A stretch of 64,000 nt of DNA from Chimonanthus salicifolius (lineage: Eukaryota > Streptophyta > Magnoliopsida > Laurales > Calycanthaceae), in contig CM023540.1 of assembly GCA_013350335.1 (NCBI GenBank), forward strand, positions 22,237,175-22,301,174, read 5' to 3'. The notes beneath the pieces are model-generated. The model did not search any database. It was not told the origin of the DNA and saw only the letters and a program-made list of their open reading frames with translations. Both the position numbers and the translations under genes were made by a program. How positions within the stretch are numbered: the stretch's first letter is position 1; every line of letters starts with the position of its first letter. Positions 10,576 through 24,068 of this stretch are shown piece after piece.

Positions 10576-11780
10576 GTGGGTCATTTGTTCAAAAATGATA
10601 TTTCCATTGAAATTATCACCATCTTATTCTATAAACTCTTTGCTTAAGTATGCATCATTGTTATTTAAGTCATTTATCTCATTACTTACAAAGATTTACC
10701 ATGAATGAGTCATTTATGCCACTTTTCAAATTTTGTTACAGTTAATAAACTTATCATTAGATGGATTAAGTGAAATTATTTATTTAAGATTTTATAAAAT
10801 TCATTACGCTCTTATTATTTAATCAAATTTTGGGAGTAGAGTGTAAGGAATTTTGGGGTCAGAATAACGGACTAGAGAAGTTAGGGTTTTAGGCGCCATA
10901 AGAAATGTGGGAAAATGGCAGCGCCTTTCAAAGGGATGACCCTTTTTTATAGCCGCATAACGGATTGCTAAGGTTTAATACTTTAGAGACTCTACATTGT
11001 GAACCTAATTTTAAGTATGACAAGTGGTATTAAAAGATATCACATTAGTTTTATAAAATTAAATAAATATTATACTAAAATAAAATATATTTTCTAAAAA
11101 ACATGATAGTAACCTAGATTTATTTAAATATATATTATGTTTAATTTATGTGTGAATTAATCATTTAATAAATTAATTTTCGTTATCATTTGATACACAT
11201 CTAAGTGTATCATATGAAAAAAATTTACAGAAATTTTATCTCTATAAATTTTGATAATATCTACTTCACAATTTTTTGCATTATTTTGTCTGTTTTAATA
11301 TCTAAGTATTAAATTGTAGTCGAAAATTTTCAAACTCACAAAGTCTAACAAGAGACTTTATTTTTTTTCATTTTTATGAATTTCATTTGTTTTTAAATGA
11401 TAATATGGCATACTAAGATGAATTATTTCAACTAATCAAATTTAATATTAAATTTTTTCATACCTTTTAATATTTTTAAATGATTTTTTTTAATACTTTA
11501 AGTTAAATATATGAGACTTTTTAATTGAGACTCGTTCGCGAGTCTTTAAATAAAATAGATAATAATTTTAATTTAATTTGATACATTTAGGAGAGATGAT
11601 AATAGTTACAACATATGTAAATTTATTTATTTATTATAATTTTGAATTTTAAACTTTAAAAATATAAAATATTGATTTTTAAATATTTAAAAGTGAATAA
11701 TAGAATAATGACTGTGACAATGAAAAGTGCATTCCCTATTTATATAATTTTCATTTACACTGAAGTTTTCAAAATACTTG
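10576..11780. other. AT-rich spacer, upstream region of GFA copy B
   Basis: No gene is visible in this stretch. It is mostly AT-rich with one less AT-rich block near 10850-10990 (motifs GGCGCC and GGCAGCGCC, then 'tttatagccgc'). Because it lies just upstream of the copy B leader exon, it may contain that gene's promoter. The equivalent sequence lies upstream of C (22870-24055). No specific regulatory site can be proved. Confidence 0.35.
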
Positions 11781-11954
11781 ACTAACGTATTCCAGCGATA
11801 GACACCGTCGCCCACGCCGCCATCTTTTACTCGCATCTTTTTCTCTCTTCACATGTAAGTAGACTTGATTAACATATTCCAGCGAGACACCGTCGCCGAC
11901 GCCGACGCCGACATCGTTTCCTCACATCTGTTGCTCTCTCTTCACATGTAAGTG
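11781..11954 (+). repeat. Duplicated leader exon at the A/B junction
   Basis: Two imperfect copies, each about 87 bases, of the block 'attccagcgagacaccgtcg ... CACAT|GTAAGT' stand side by side. The first ends at the donor 11855 and the second at 11948. The B/C junction has only one copy (24056-24135). Both blocks keep a usable GTAAGT donor, so unit B has two candidate first exons. Confidence 0.6.
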
Positions 11955-13708
11955 GACTTGTTGCACTTAATATTCCCTGACTGGATCGTCACTGGTTTCC
12001 TTGATTTCCCTGCCATGGATATTTCTTAATCTGCCTGAAAATCTCTTTATGTTGTTCCATTATCTCTGTTTTTTCCCACCCTAAAATGGCCTGCTGGAAG
12101 AGAGTAAAGTGATCTTGAGATTCTTTTTTGGAACTTTAACCATCCATGATCCATCTCAAAGAATCAAAATTTAAATAGTGATTCTCACGTGGGAGAAGAA
12201 ATAGAATTATCCCATAGACCCAACTGCGGATGTAGCTGATAGTTTGATACTGCTGAATAATAGTCTTTTGATTTCTGGTTGAATCCATATGATCATCTTG
12301 CAATCTGAATTTTTGTTGGGGGGTCGGTGGGCAACATCTACTGACTACTATCTTTTATCCTCCGAAAACCATCTCGTCATGTCATGAATTGGATAGATAC
12401 CTGATTTGAACCCATTTTGAATTATACTCACCATTGGATTAAACTGAAGAACTACAGAATGGTTAATTCTGTGGCCTTTTAAGGCCATACCTAATGTGAT
12501 ATATTTAAGTTTATTTTCGGTAGGCCCCCTATCCAAGCATGGATCCAATCAATTCTCCTCGCTATCCAAGTCTCCATCAAAAAGTACTCACCAAATTGAA
12601 CCAGTTCTCAGTGGATAATTTCTCCACTGAATCATGGGTGGTCAGAATCAGTAGGAAAGATTTAGTTTCTGTCTCACTGTATCTTTGTGGTGGCACGAAG
12701 ACCTAATCAATTCTACGTAATCTCAGCCTAGTCACAAGTGAGCAAATTGGTATAATTATTGTAATGCAAGGGGGTTGGGGGACGGGGACGTCGATTGGTG
12801 GGAGTTGAGTGGGAAACTCCAACTTTATGAGGAAATGTCTATCCCCCTGTTTGGATGAACTTTGAGCCAAAAAGCAAGCCTGAGAAACCAACTTACAAGA
12901 AACAGGTTGAGTTGAGTTCCCCAATAAGGGCAAAGAGATTTTATAAGATCCCTCCTTCTCTAAGTTGTGTTCCCTAAACATTATCAAGCTCTCCACTAAA
13001 AAGAGGGTGACTAAAAAAGTAGGGGGAGGCAAAGTAGGGTTCCCTACCTGTAGGGGAACCCTCTATCTTCAAATTCATTAAGGAGCTCCTTGTTTTTAAG
13101 TTCCCCTCATCCAAAGCACCTTGAGCGCTCTGTGTTGTGAAGGCCGTTCTTTGGGGTCCATCCAAACACAGTCTCACTGCCTTATCTTTTACCCAAATTG
13201 CAAGTGCCAAGTGATCTTTATGTTGTAATTCAGATGGTGATAAGAGTATAACAACATCTGTGAACAAGAACCTTAGCATGGGCTAAGTAGAATCATTACT
13301 TTCAAAAAAAAAAATTAGTATAGATGCCAACCCCAATGAAGTTGGATAAAGCTTTGGTGGTGATGATGATGATGAAAAGTAGCTGCATACATTATCTTAA
13401 TTGGCAATTGCTTATTGGATTTGTCTGCTGTGGAACATCATCTATAAGATGTTATTTAGTAGTTTACAACTAAAACTGCTTTAGTTCTTTTTCTTCACAA
13501 TCATGCATCATAAAGTATTTATGAATTTTGCCTTTAGTTTTAACTGCCATCAGTTCTCACTGCAATCACCTTACATGTTATTTAGTAGGGTACTATGAAC
13601 GGTAGAGACAAACTGATGCTGTCACATCCATTCGGATTAATAATGTCCAATTTATACCATTCTACAACTTTTAACTTATAAATGCACAAGACAGAAAAAA
13701 ATTCAAAA

Positions 13709-13890
13709 GGGTTGGACTGATGGCCAGGAACCCGCCTCAGAAAGCGAGAGTGTCGAGTTTGATTCTCACTCCACTCCAAAGGACCACTCCCCGTAGAGTT
13801 ATCCGGTGTGTGTAGATAGGGAGACTTGCATATGCTCCGAGGATTATTCAGGTGCTCTAAGAGGCCTAGACAGCTTGGTCATTAAAAAAA
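13709..13890 (+). mobile_element. tRNA-derived SINE, family I (copy B)
   Basis: This is the unit-B counterpart of 1863-2046. A-box-like 'ctgatggccaggaaccc' and B-box-like 'gagtttgattctcac' remain, followed by the family body and an A-rich tail. It is at the same relative position as in A and C. Confidence 0.65.
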
Positions 13891-14013
13891 TGATTTGTTT
13901 AAAAACGAGGTATCCTGTTACACAAATAAATATCAACTATTAAGTCTGCCTAAATAGAACTTGATTGTGCACCTTATCACCTCTCATATATGAATGTGTT
14001 GATGCTTATGCAG

Positions 14014-14058
14014 GAGAAGCCTTTTGGTGACCTCCAGTATAAGTTTCTGTTCTCGAAG
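14014..14058 (+). other. Possible 45-nt microexon (copy B)
   Basis: This is the counterpart of 2169-2213, with TTATGCAG| and |GTAACAG signals intact and one codon changed (Tyr to Phe). Its function is unknown. Confidence 0.3.
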
Positions 14059-14728
14059 GTAACAGACGACGTATTATCAAGAAAATCACTTGAATGGTGT
14101 ATTAACTCGTACAAAATACATGCTCACAACTTTAGGCCTTCATTTGGTAGCTCGGAATTGCTTAATGGAACCAGAATTCTATGGAGATACAGGCTTCCAT
14201 GAAGGAATTCTGGGCTATCAACCAGGCTTTAGTGAATATAAAAGATGGCATTGAAATCATAAATGCTTCTTCATTCGAGGCTTCATGTGAAATGATTTTG
14301 CTCATCTATATGATGGATCGTATTGGATGGATTATGCAAACAGAATTACCCACATTGCAAGATGCAAGCTACCTAATTCTTGGCCCTTCCTCAATTGAGT
14401 GTTGACCATGTTTTCTTCTCTGAAGTTGTTAAGAGTGTAGAAGTAGGGAGGATTAACGTTTTTTATTGGGGAGACCTCGAGAGCATGATATATTGGCGGC
14501 GGTGCCCTTGTACTACAGCCACCAAGTGGTGGGTTTCTCATTCTCACTTGTTGACAAGTTGTATGGATACTATATATCCTTTTTCATGGTTCATTTCATC
14601 TTTCTTTTTTCAGTCTTCCTTTTTTATCTGAATATTCTACAGAAAATGTTCTGTTTGCTATTTCCTATATGGAAACTCTCACAAGTTTCATTTCACTGCA
14701 GCTGTTCTGAACAAAGCACTCTTATAAG

Positions 14729-15094
14729 ATGGATGGTGAAAATGTAATCCATAGAGGTGGATGCCACTGCAGGCGTGTTAGGTGGGAAGTTGAAGCACCA
14801 ACAAGCGTAGTTGTATGGAAGTGCGATTGCTCCAACTGTTCTATGAGGGCTAACATCCATTTCGTAGTCCCAAGTACAAAGTTTAAATTGATGGGAGATT
14901 CTGAACAGTTCCTCACCACCTACACATTTGGTACACACACAGCAAAGCACACCTTTTGCAAGGTCTGCGGCATTACATCATTTTTTGTGCCGCGGTCTAA
15001 CCCAGATGGTGTTGCCGTGACATACATGTGTGTCGACCCCGGAACACTTGAGCATGTTGAGATGAGGCATTTTGATGGGAAGAACTGGGAGTAG
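14729..15094 (+). CDS. GFA/CENP-V domain protein, copy B, C-terminally truncated
   Basis: This encodes a 121-residue version of the GFA-family protein. All seven family cysteines (12, 14, 32, 34, 37, 77, 80) are kept. Codon 122, AAG (Lys) in copy A, is TAG here (15092-15094), removing the last 15 residues; the lost part is still readable in frame after the stop. Differences from A include Arg9, Arg16, His44 and Val97. Because the zinc-binding core is complete the product might still fold, but it may equally be an early pseudogene. After the old C-terminus a 68-base GT...AT segment (15135-15202) is present that copy A lacks. Confidence 0.6.
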   Translation: MDGENVIHRGGCHCRRVRWEVEAPTSVVVWKCDCSNCSMRANIHFVVPSTKFKLMGDSEQFLTTYTFGTHTAKHTFCKVCGITSFFVPRSNPDGVAVTYMCVDPGTLEHVEMRHFDGKNWE

Positions 15095-16308
15095 TCCTAT
15101 TACCAGACATCCATTGCATCATTCTCTAAATCAGGTGATGAAATGTGAAGTTAATAACTCAAGTTTATCCATCAAAGTATGACTCCTAATGCACACTATC
15201 ATCCTAATTCTGTACTTAGTGATGTCTGAGTCTTTAATTATCTTAATATAAAAGTAGAAGTTTGCGAGATTCAGCATTTAGTCTTTTGCTTGTTACATTG
15301 TCTGTTGGTTGGTCTAATAGCTGGATTTATTCATGAATTTTTTTTTGAAATTTTGTATTCTTTCAAAAATGGTAGGTTGACTACATGCCTCAATGTCCAC
15401 AAATGCAGTCATGGGTAGTAATCAGGGGTCGAAAAGTCGGCCTGGCATGCACTTCGGTCCATTTCTTTTGGGCCTGGGTAATGGTTGGATGATGGGGGAC
15501 AATGGGCTAAACATGTATGGAATTGTCTGAATGAAGTTTTTAAAGCCCAAAACCCAACTGAGTAAGTCGGTCGTGTTTCAACTTAAGATCATTCATTTCA
15601 AATAGTATGTCCGAGTTTTTTCAAGTTTTATGATTCAATGGCTTATACATCTGCATTAATTTGATCCTTTGCTATTTTAGCAAGATTCATTAATGCCTTA
15701 ATGGGAACAAAAGTGGGACACTGATGGGCAGACTCTTAAATGCCTAAGCCCAACTGGTTACATCTGGGCCTGAAATTTAGGCCCAGACTAACCCTACAAG
15801 CATCAATCAGCAGTTTAACCTTGGGATGCAAGTCAAGTTGTAATTAGACAAGGAATAGAAAGATCATTCCATTTCTTAGTTGCCAAGCAATCAGATTTGA
15901 ATTGAAGATGGGCCTATAATACAATCTCTAACCAGACATAAATGAGTCAGAGTGGCTCAATTTTAATTTAATGACATGTATCAGTGGGTCCCCTGTTGGA
16001 TCTAACTTAGCATTGTTCAATTTAGGTTGTGTACGCAGAACTTGAAATTGTCATGGACCCACTGTTTGCATACCCAAGATGCGCTTTTAGTATTAATTAA
16101 ATATCAATATTTATTATATGTAAAATACTTATAATGTAATAATATAAGGTAGAATATATCTGCGTAACATTATTAAGTGTAAGCAATGGAGGTTCAAGCC
16201 CAAGACAAGATGGATCCAAACCTTTCACGTTTGGACCTCAACTTGGAGCTGATTTTCAAATAGATCCTATTCTTAGGCAAGCCTTTTCGGTATGGATTGA
16301 AATTTTTT

Positions 16309-16860
16309 TTTTTTAATGTTTGAAGGTGTCCACACACATGTTAGGTTCAAGCGGCAGAACCTTACTTTGTACATATCAGGAGTACAGATATCGGTATGAT
16401 ACAGATTTTAACAGCCGTGTAATATCGACCGATACGTATTGTATCGGTCTTACCGCCCATTTCTTGGCCGATATGGCCGATACATCAGTCCGATATCGGC
16501 CGAGATGATTTATATCGGTATTTAAAAAAAAAAAACCGGTGATGGGTCCTAGGTCGAAATGTCGGCCGATATCAGTCGATATTTACATTTTCAATTTTTT
16601 AAAAAAAAATAGTTTCTTTTTCGGTTTTTCTATTTTTTTAATTCAGAGAAAATAAAATAATAAAATAATCCGATATTTTAAAAAAAAAAATTTTAAAAAA
16701 AAGGAGAGAGAATCATATCGGCCAAATTATCGGCAGGGAGTTTTTTGCACCCCTGGTACATATCCCACGGATAGCCCTTAATTGAAGTTGTCAGGGTTTG
16801 AATAAAAAACTTCAATCCTGAAGTCTTTTGTCTCAACTACTAAGCTAACTATTTGGGGTT
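16309..16860 (-). mobile_element. SINE-II on the minus strand, split by a MITE (copy B)
   Basis: In reverse, the tRNA-like head is visible at the right end: an A-box-like 'ttagcttagtagttgagac' and a B-box-like 'attcaaaccctgac'. A body and poly-A tail follow (poly-T at 16309-16318). The hAT-like MITE 16377-16755 interrupts it at GTACATAT. Related copies are at 29027-29650 (also MITE-split) and 51000-51200. Confidence 0.6.
16377..16755. mobile_element. Palindrome-rich hAT-like MITE with 8-bp target duplication (copy B)
   Basis: This is a 379-base element with ends CAGGAGTACAGA... and ...TTTTTGCACCCCTG, which are inverted repeats of the CAGGGGTGCAAA type. A perfect 8-bp duplication GTACATAT flanks it (16369-16376 and 16756-16763). 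The interior is dense in CGATAT/ATATCGG and has no open frame. The eight-base duplication and CAGGGG ends point to the hAT superfamily. Confidence 0.8.
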
Positions 16861-17572
16861 TACCAATTGATAGCCCTATTTTCAAAGCTTCATCTCAACC
16901 ACCAGTTCAATAAGAAATTTGGTTTTGTACCGGGTAGTTCAACCTACCTTGTTAAATAAAAATTAGTTTTTATATTTTCTAACATCATCATTATAAGTCG
17001 GAATCTCATCAATGTAAGTCAATTTTACAAGTTATTCTTCTCCAATTCATTTTATATTTTTATCAAATTTAAATAATTTTTTATTCTCTTAAACCAACGA
17101 AAGTATTCGTGACATAAATTAGTGTGAACTTTATTACAGTCTTTGAATAGTGAAAAAATTGTCAAGTTTCCTAACTTTCTGCACACTGAAATAAAACCAG
17201 GTCACTCTGACATTCAAATAAAATACTCGTGTATAAAAATAATTGATGATATGAATGCCATCTCAGAAACAGTCACTTCGAAGAAGAAAAGGAAATATAT
17301 TTTTGCTGTTGCGCATGCCACACATTTCTATATTCTATTCTTCACATGTACTGAAGAATTAATTCGTCACGTGCATCTACATGTAGTACCAAATACTGAT
17401 GGAATAATAAAGGCCTTTTTGGATATTTTTACACGAATACATAAAATTACGCACGAGAGGAATCGAATCTAAAATCTCTAGTTTTTGTCTAATCTTAAAA
17501 CTTTTGACCAATTGAATTATATCTATCTCTAAATAGATTTGCCATTTTATTCATTTGTCTCACCTAAATAGT

Positions 17573-17796
17573 GATATATTAATAGAATAGTGATCTTCCC
17601 ACATGCATTTTGTGTAAATCGAAATGGATTTTACTGTATTATCCATTTTGCCTTTCGAATTAGTTCGCTGAAACATTCAAATAACTTAAATCAAAGGATT
17701 CAGCGAGCTGATTCGAAGGGTAAAATGGATAATAAAGTAAAATCCATATTAACTTATACAAAATGCACGTAGAAAGATTGTTGTCCTATTAATATC
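17573..17796. mobile_element. Foldback MITE (copy B)
   Basis: This is the same hairpin element as 5284-5508, with small changes in each arm. It belongs to the ancestral unit. Confidence 0.65.
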
Positions 17797-18207
17797 TTTT
17801 AATATTAAAAACACCGACATCTCTATCATTTCTCTTATGTATTGATGCCAATGTTGAGTTAATAATAGAGGCTCCACAATGTTAACATGGTTCGTGAGCA
17901 ACAGTGGTCTAATGATCTTGAGTGTCCAATTGAAGGGCCTTCAATTAGATGGATTGTATTGTCACTTAGAAAAATAGTTATTAATTATCTTCGGGCATCC
18001 AATTTAGGACTACAAAATAGATATTTTTAGTGACTTCATTTTAACCATCCATTGTACAACATCAGATCAGATAGTTAAAGGTTGACCAATTGATCTGATT
18101 TTTTTTTTAATCTGTGACTAATCTACAATCCTTGTATAAATATAATAGAAGTCTTGAATTCCAATAATTGCCTTATCCCAAGATTAAAAGACTGGTTTCT
18201 TTAAAAA

Positions 18208-18322
18208 AGACCGATATTAATCATATCGGACCGATATATCGATCATATCGACTGAGAAATAGTTGTGTACGGCCGATATATTGTGGTAGCTTAAAAATCG
18301 ATATATATCGACAGATATCTTT
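18208..18322. mobile_element. Remnant of palindrome-rich MITE (copy B)
   Basis: Internal fragment matching the complete unit-C element 31080-31428, truncated at both ends exactly as in copy A. Confidence 0.45.
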
Positions 18323-20487
18323 AATGAATCCTCTCCTGTGTGTAATCATCAAAAGGGTTTCAATGTTTGGAGTCAGTAATCTCATTTAAACAGTGATTAG
18401 AGGAGAAAAAAGTGGTCTTATCAATTAATCATTGTCATTCATTGAAAGTGAAATGCACCAATGCTATGAAAGTGATGTATACTTAACTTCCAAATATAGC
18501 CGTCTTTATCTTTAAAGTTTAAACCATGACCAAGACTCCACCAATATCAGTCTTGTTGCATGGGCAATCAGAGCCGTACACGTGGCTGTTGTCACGCCCC
18601 GACCCGAAGAGTGGGTGCAGAATGTGACAGATTTTTTTTTTTTTGAAAGACTAAACTAACTTAAACATTCTAACTGAGCCGGATCAACAGTTAGGCCCAA
18701 AGGTCACACATGATCCCATCATTTGGACTCAAACATATATCATAAGTCTACCCAACATAAACACACATAATTCCAAACATCGAATTATTATTTCAATCAT
18801 CAGAGTAACTACAGTAGCATGGTAGTTTAATACATCACATTTAAACAAACTAAGTACCACACTCGGTACTTTACAAAACAAATGGTTCCAAGAACCAAAA
18901 GGCAAAGACAAGGGTATTCCCCTCAATGGTAATCACAAAGCAACGTCGCAGCTTATCCACTCTAAGCTTCAAACAGAAGGTTCTTCTCCTCGGGTTCATA
19001 TCTTGAAAGGTGAGTGGGGTGAGCTAACTAGCCCAGTAAAAGAAATATAACAGTGCAGTTTAAGTAAACATCAGGTTAGCAAATAATCAACAGTTGCAAT
19101 ACAATATCTCATGCTTGATAATAAATTCTCAACATCAAGTATAATATCATCATCATTCCCATAATTCATCATCCCTTCCAATACTGTTGTCATCCAAAGT
19201 AATACCTACATACTATGCTGAGACCATTGTATTAAGTCCCGACACGGTCAAAATACATCCTTTCAAGTACATCTCCGGCTCTCACATAGCTGATACTGAC
19301 ACTCCTCAAGTCAGCAACTGTCGACACCCATGGTCCAGTAGAAGTAAACCATCTCACACACATGGCTGATATTGGTTCAATAGTCAAGGGCACGTGGAAG
19401 CAATATTACACATCTCATATGATCAACATCATAGTATTCATAAGCATCATAAGCACTTCTTATAACAGTGCATCATATCCAAGCACATGGGTGGGTTCAT
19501 CAAATCTGAAACCACTCATTGCTCAAGTCTCATCTCATAATAAAAACTTGTTTACACCTACTGCAAAGTTAAGTTCCCTCATCGTAAATGTGTGGTATCG
19601 CGGTCTCTGTTCAAATAAGCAAACAAGTGCACAATCAATCATAAGTCAACATTCATAGCATCAAATGCACACACACAAGTAGTATTTCGAAATCATACTT
19701 GTTTTCCCAAAAATATCCTAGGTAAATGGAATGGAGTCTCCTATTTGGTTTCTAACCATTTTAAGTTACAATAATCCACAGTAGAGTAATAATAAGGTGC
19801 TCAGTCCAAAACTCATATTGCCTTCTAGGCATGACCAGATTGACTTATTGAGTTAGGTCTAAATACTCAGGTCACTTCTCGATTGTCTTCTGGATAGGAC
19901 CAGATCTGACATGTTGAGTAAGGCCTCGAGATCACTCAGTGTCCAACAAATACAACATCGTCCTAGAAGTGAAGTCACTCAATGCCCGACCAATAGAGTC
20001 GGCCTGAAAGTGAATACAATAGTAGATACACTATAGTAATAAGAGAAGATGGTTAGTACACATTTTTAATTTATCAAAGGGTATAACAATCATATACATC
20101 ATCATTCAATCAAACAAGATTCTACACTTAAAACTGGTGGGTCCCTCGGAACATGCCTCAGAACCAGGTACTGTGGCTTCAGATCATCCGAACTACTGCC
20201 TACACTAGTCATTGACTTCGGACTGAGGGTCTGACTTCGGATCGTCCGAAGGTCGGGTCTCGAATCATCCGAACTCCTTCTGAACCGATAAACTCTGAAA
20301 AACTGGTCTCGGTGGGTCTGTGAGTGTCGGAACATGCCGAGTGAGGCTCGGATCGTCCGAGTAGGGTTCGGTCCTTCCGAACTCGGCTCGGAACATCCGG
20401 ACAAGTCTGGCAAGCCTCGGGCGCTTCTGGGCTTCGGGTGAAGCTCAGAACGTCCGAAGGGTCCTCTCGGGCCGTCCTAAGGGTGTG

Positions 20488-21086
20488 TGTAATGACCCGA
20501 CCTGAATACAGGGCTTAAGGCATGATTCAGTAAGATATTGTCAGCTTTGGGCCTCGTACACATAGCTCAAACCGTCACGGTTTTGCAATTGGGCCCGGGC
20601 CACGTAACGCGTCTTACTTGAGTTCATGGGGTGGCCACTTAAAACCCCTTTAATTTCAATCCTCCCAACCGATGTGGGACTTTTCACTTTTCCCACATCA
20701 GGTTGGGGGGGGGCGTGGGTATTACAATCACCCTCCCTAAAGACTCGAGTCGTCCCCGGATCGACCCGGTCTAGCTCGACAACTGCAGGGAAGGAGGAAA
20801 GCCCACACAGTCCGAGTGTAGAACTCGGCTCTGGTACCATGTTTGTAACGATCAGACCCGAATACAAGGCTTAGGGCATGACTCAGTAAGATATTCACTT
20901 TGGGCCTCGCACACAGCCCAAACCCGCACGGTTTTGCATTTGGGCCCAGGCCCACGTGGCCTGACCCAAAACGCGTCTCACTTGAGTTCATGGGGTGGCC
21001 ACTTAAAACCCCTTTAATTTCAATCCTCCCAACCAATGTGGGACTTTTCACTTTTTCCACATCAGGTTGGGGGGGTGGGTATTACA
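20488..21086 (-). mobile_element. TRIM element nested in the LTR (copy B)
   Basis: LTRs lie at 20488-20726 and 20844-21086. A perfect GTGTG duplication flanks the element (20483-20487 and 21087-21091), confirming the element ends. The primer-binding site is altered by one base (TGGTACCAGAGCC on the minus strand). Confidence 0.8.
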
Positions 21087-21627
21087 GTGTGACCCTCGGA
21101 CTGTCCGAAGATCGACTCTCGGATCGTCCGAGAGCCGTCTTCCTCCACTATCTGCTACAGTGACGGGCAGACACGGCACTGAGATACTAATCCTGAAACA
21201 GTGGGTTTCCCAGATTCGGTTTTCACATCTAGCCGGTCCGATAGACTCCTCAGGGAGTACCTCTTTCCATAGGGAGTGATTTTAAACTTTGAAACCCATT
21301 AAGCCAACGGATTTTAAAATCAAAACCTCACTGGTACAAGAAATTTCATGGCTTTTCTTAAACTTCAAACTGATTTTACACACTCAAAAGTAAGTCAAAA
21401 TTAGTTTTTCTTGATTCTAAACCACTTAAAATTTGAAAAGGAATACAGTGGTTACCTTCACTCGAGTTCCTAGGTTGAAAATCTAGTCTTTAGAAAAACT
21501 TCTCTCTTAAGCTACGGCAAGAAAAAGACTTTGAAAATAACAGAGAGGGATCAGCTGGTTTGGTTTCAGCTGAGTCTGAGAGAGAAGAGAAGATTTTGTG
21601 GGAGTTTACTCAGCTGAAGAGGCTGGG

Positions 21628-21634
21628 ATTTATA
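21628..21634 (-). promoter_or_regulatory. TATA box of the LTR promoter (copy B)
   Basis: GGCTATAAATCCCAGCC on the minus strand, identical in context to the copy A box at 9331-9337. Confidence 0.4.
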
Positions 21635-24068
21635 GCCATTTTCATCCGTAGATGGTGGCCAATCTGGCCATTGCATGCGATTACATGCAGCTGCCTGCCG
21701 ACGTCTGAACAGTAACCGTACTGTTTGGGCGTTGGTTGCAGATCAGCCCTTCAAAATTTTTCATTTTGCAAGTAAGTCCTCTTTTGATAAAAACTTGATT
21801 TTTAACTAAAAACAACAAAGCTTGAAAATTTTAATCCAACCTGATAGATAAGTTGGGTTTTAAAAACTTTAATCACCATAAAAATTTGGAGATTTAAAAC
21901 TCACCAAAACCATAGATATAATTAAAAACCATAATTTTGCACTATTTACGTGATTTAACTTGTGCTAAATAAAACAATTTAAAGTCCTCATTTTTGGGGT
22001 TTGAAAAAATAAACTAGACCATACTAAAATGGTCTAATATACTAAACTTGTTTCAAAATTTATTTCATTTCCAAAACCATTTAAACATAATTATTACTCC
22101 CTTTTGGGATTTTAACGGGCGGTTTTAAATACTATTTTCTGAAAAAAAAAAAGTTATTTTAAAATCAGAAATAGAAATCCTTGACTAAGGAGAATAATAT
22201 CAACAAATAATAATCACATAATAACACAATTTATAAAATAATAACAATGAGTAGTAAATTATCATTTTGCCCCTCCAACTGGACAAGCTGGATCACTGAG
22301 CTTTGGAACTCAGATTGGGCCACAACTACGCTTCTCACTAAGCCCTAACCGAAAACTTCGAGGTTAACTGGTCTAAGCAAGATTATTAAGCTAAACTGTG
22401 CTTAATCTGGATCAGGGTATTACAGCTGTTGAATCTAGAGTCAAACCAATCATCTAATTGGCCTTTTTCCCCTGGATGGGCCATGGCAGAAAAGTTAGCA
22501 CAGAATTTGTTAGGTGTGTTTGAAGTCATTTCTACATTAAATGTATAGTAGATATCTAGATATAGAATATATTAAAGAGAGTGATGAGGGTATGTTGAAA
22601 GGTCTAACATTGAATATATAACCTACTAAAAACACTTTAATTAAATTACTTAAAGTCATATTTTTAAAAGCAATAAAGTTTAAAGGTTAAAATTAATTTA
22701 AAAAGATAAATTTTGTAAACTTAAGAAATGAAGCTTAATTAATTTAATTGTGATGGTTTTTTTTTTTAATTTACGTGTGGAAAACTGTGGGATATCAAGC
22801 GTAAAATCCCTATAGATGAGTCCGTTACCCCTAAAGCATGCTAAGGTTAGGCCATCGTGATGATTTTTTGTGGGTCATTTGTTCAAAATTGATATTTCCA
22901 TTGAAATTATCACCATCTCATTCTATAAACTCTTTGCTTAAGTATGCATCATTGTTATTTAAGTCATTTATCTCATCACATACAAAGGTTTACAATGAAT
23001 GAGTCATTTGTGTCACTTTTCAAATTTTGTTAAAGTTAATAAACTTATCATTAGATGGATTAAGTGAAGCTATTTATTTAAAATTTTATAAAATTCATTA
23101 CGCTCTTATTATTTAATCAAATTTCGGGAGTAGAATGTAAGGAATTTTGGGGTCGGAATAACGGACTAGAAAAGTTAGGGTTTTAGGCGCCATAAGAAAT
23201 GTGGGAAAATGGCAGCGCCTTTCAAAGGGATGACCCTTTTATAGCCGCATAACGGATCGCTAAGGTTTAAGACTTTAGAGACTATGTTGTGAACCTAATT
23301 TTAAATATGACTAGTGGTATTAAAAGATATCACATTAGTTTATAAAATTAAATAAATATTATACTAAAATAAAATATAATTTCTAAAAAACATGATAGTA
23401 ACCTAGATTTATTTAAATATGTATTATGTTTAATTTATGTGTGAATTAATCATTTAATAAATTATTTGTCGTTATCATTTGATACACATCTAAGTGTATC
23501 ATATGAAAAAAATTTACAGAAATTTTATCTCTATAAATTTTGATAATATCTACTTCACAAATTTTTGCATTATTTTTTCTATTTTAATATCTAAGTATTA
23601 AATTGTAGTCGAAAAGAGACTCTATTTTTTTCATTTTTTATGAATTTCATTTGTTTTTAAATGATAATATGACATACTTAGATGAATTATTTCAACTCAT
23701 CAAATCTAATATTAAATTTTTTTCCTACCTTTTTATATTTTTAAATGATTTTTTTTTATTTTTTAATACTTTAAGTTAAGTATATGAGACTTTTTAAATT
23801 GAGACTTGTTCGCGAGTCTTTAAATAAAATAGATAATAAATTTAATTTAATTTGATACATTTAGTAGAGATGATAATAGATACAACATATGTAAATTTAT
23901 ATATTTATTATAATTTTGATTTTTAAACTTTAAAAGATATAAAATATTGATTTTTAAATATTTAAAAGTGAATAATAGAATAATGACTATGACCATGAAA
24001 AGTGCATTCCCTATTTATATAATTTTCAATTACACTGAAGTTTTCAAAATACTTGACTAACATATTCC

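Larger units (their letters stand above)
1..11780. repeat. Tandem unit A of a three-copy segmental duplication
   Basis: This is the first of three head-to-tail units that align along nearly their whole length, with the GFA-family gene in the same place in each. The GFA start codons lie at 2855, 14729 and 26829, giving spacings of about 11.9 and 12.1 kb. Unit A probably begins before the window, because the window opens inside the GC-rich leader found at the start of units B and C. It carries the 3.8 kb LTR plus TRIM also seen in B. The boundary at 11780/11781 is set where the leader of unit B begins. Confidence 0.9.
18590..22424 (-). mobile_element. LTR of a retrotransposon, probably solo, minus orientation (copy B)
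   Basis: This is the same insertion as 6301-10128: TGTCACG...ATTACA ends and the same GCTGT duplication (18585-18589 and 22425-22429). It also has a minus-strand TATA box (21628-21634) and a nested TRIM. It differs from copy A by scattered substitutions and small indels, so it was inherited by duplication and not inserted again. Confidence 0.7.
11781..24055. repeat. Tandem unit B of the segmental duplication
   Basis: This is the second unit. It aligns with unit A over its full length, including the same LTR and TRIM insertion with identical target-site sequence. It also aligns with unit C up to where C stops. Unit B alone starts with a duplicated leader exon (11781-11954). Its GFA gene shares the early stop codon with C, not A. 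Differences from A are scattered point changes and small indels, so the duplication is fairly recent. Confidence 0.9.
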
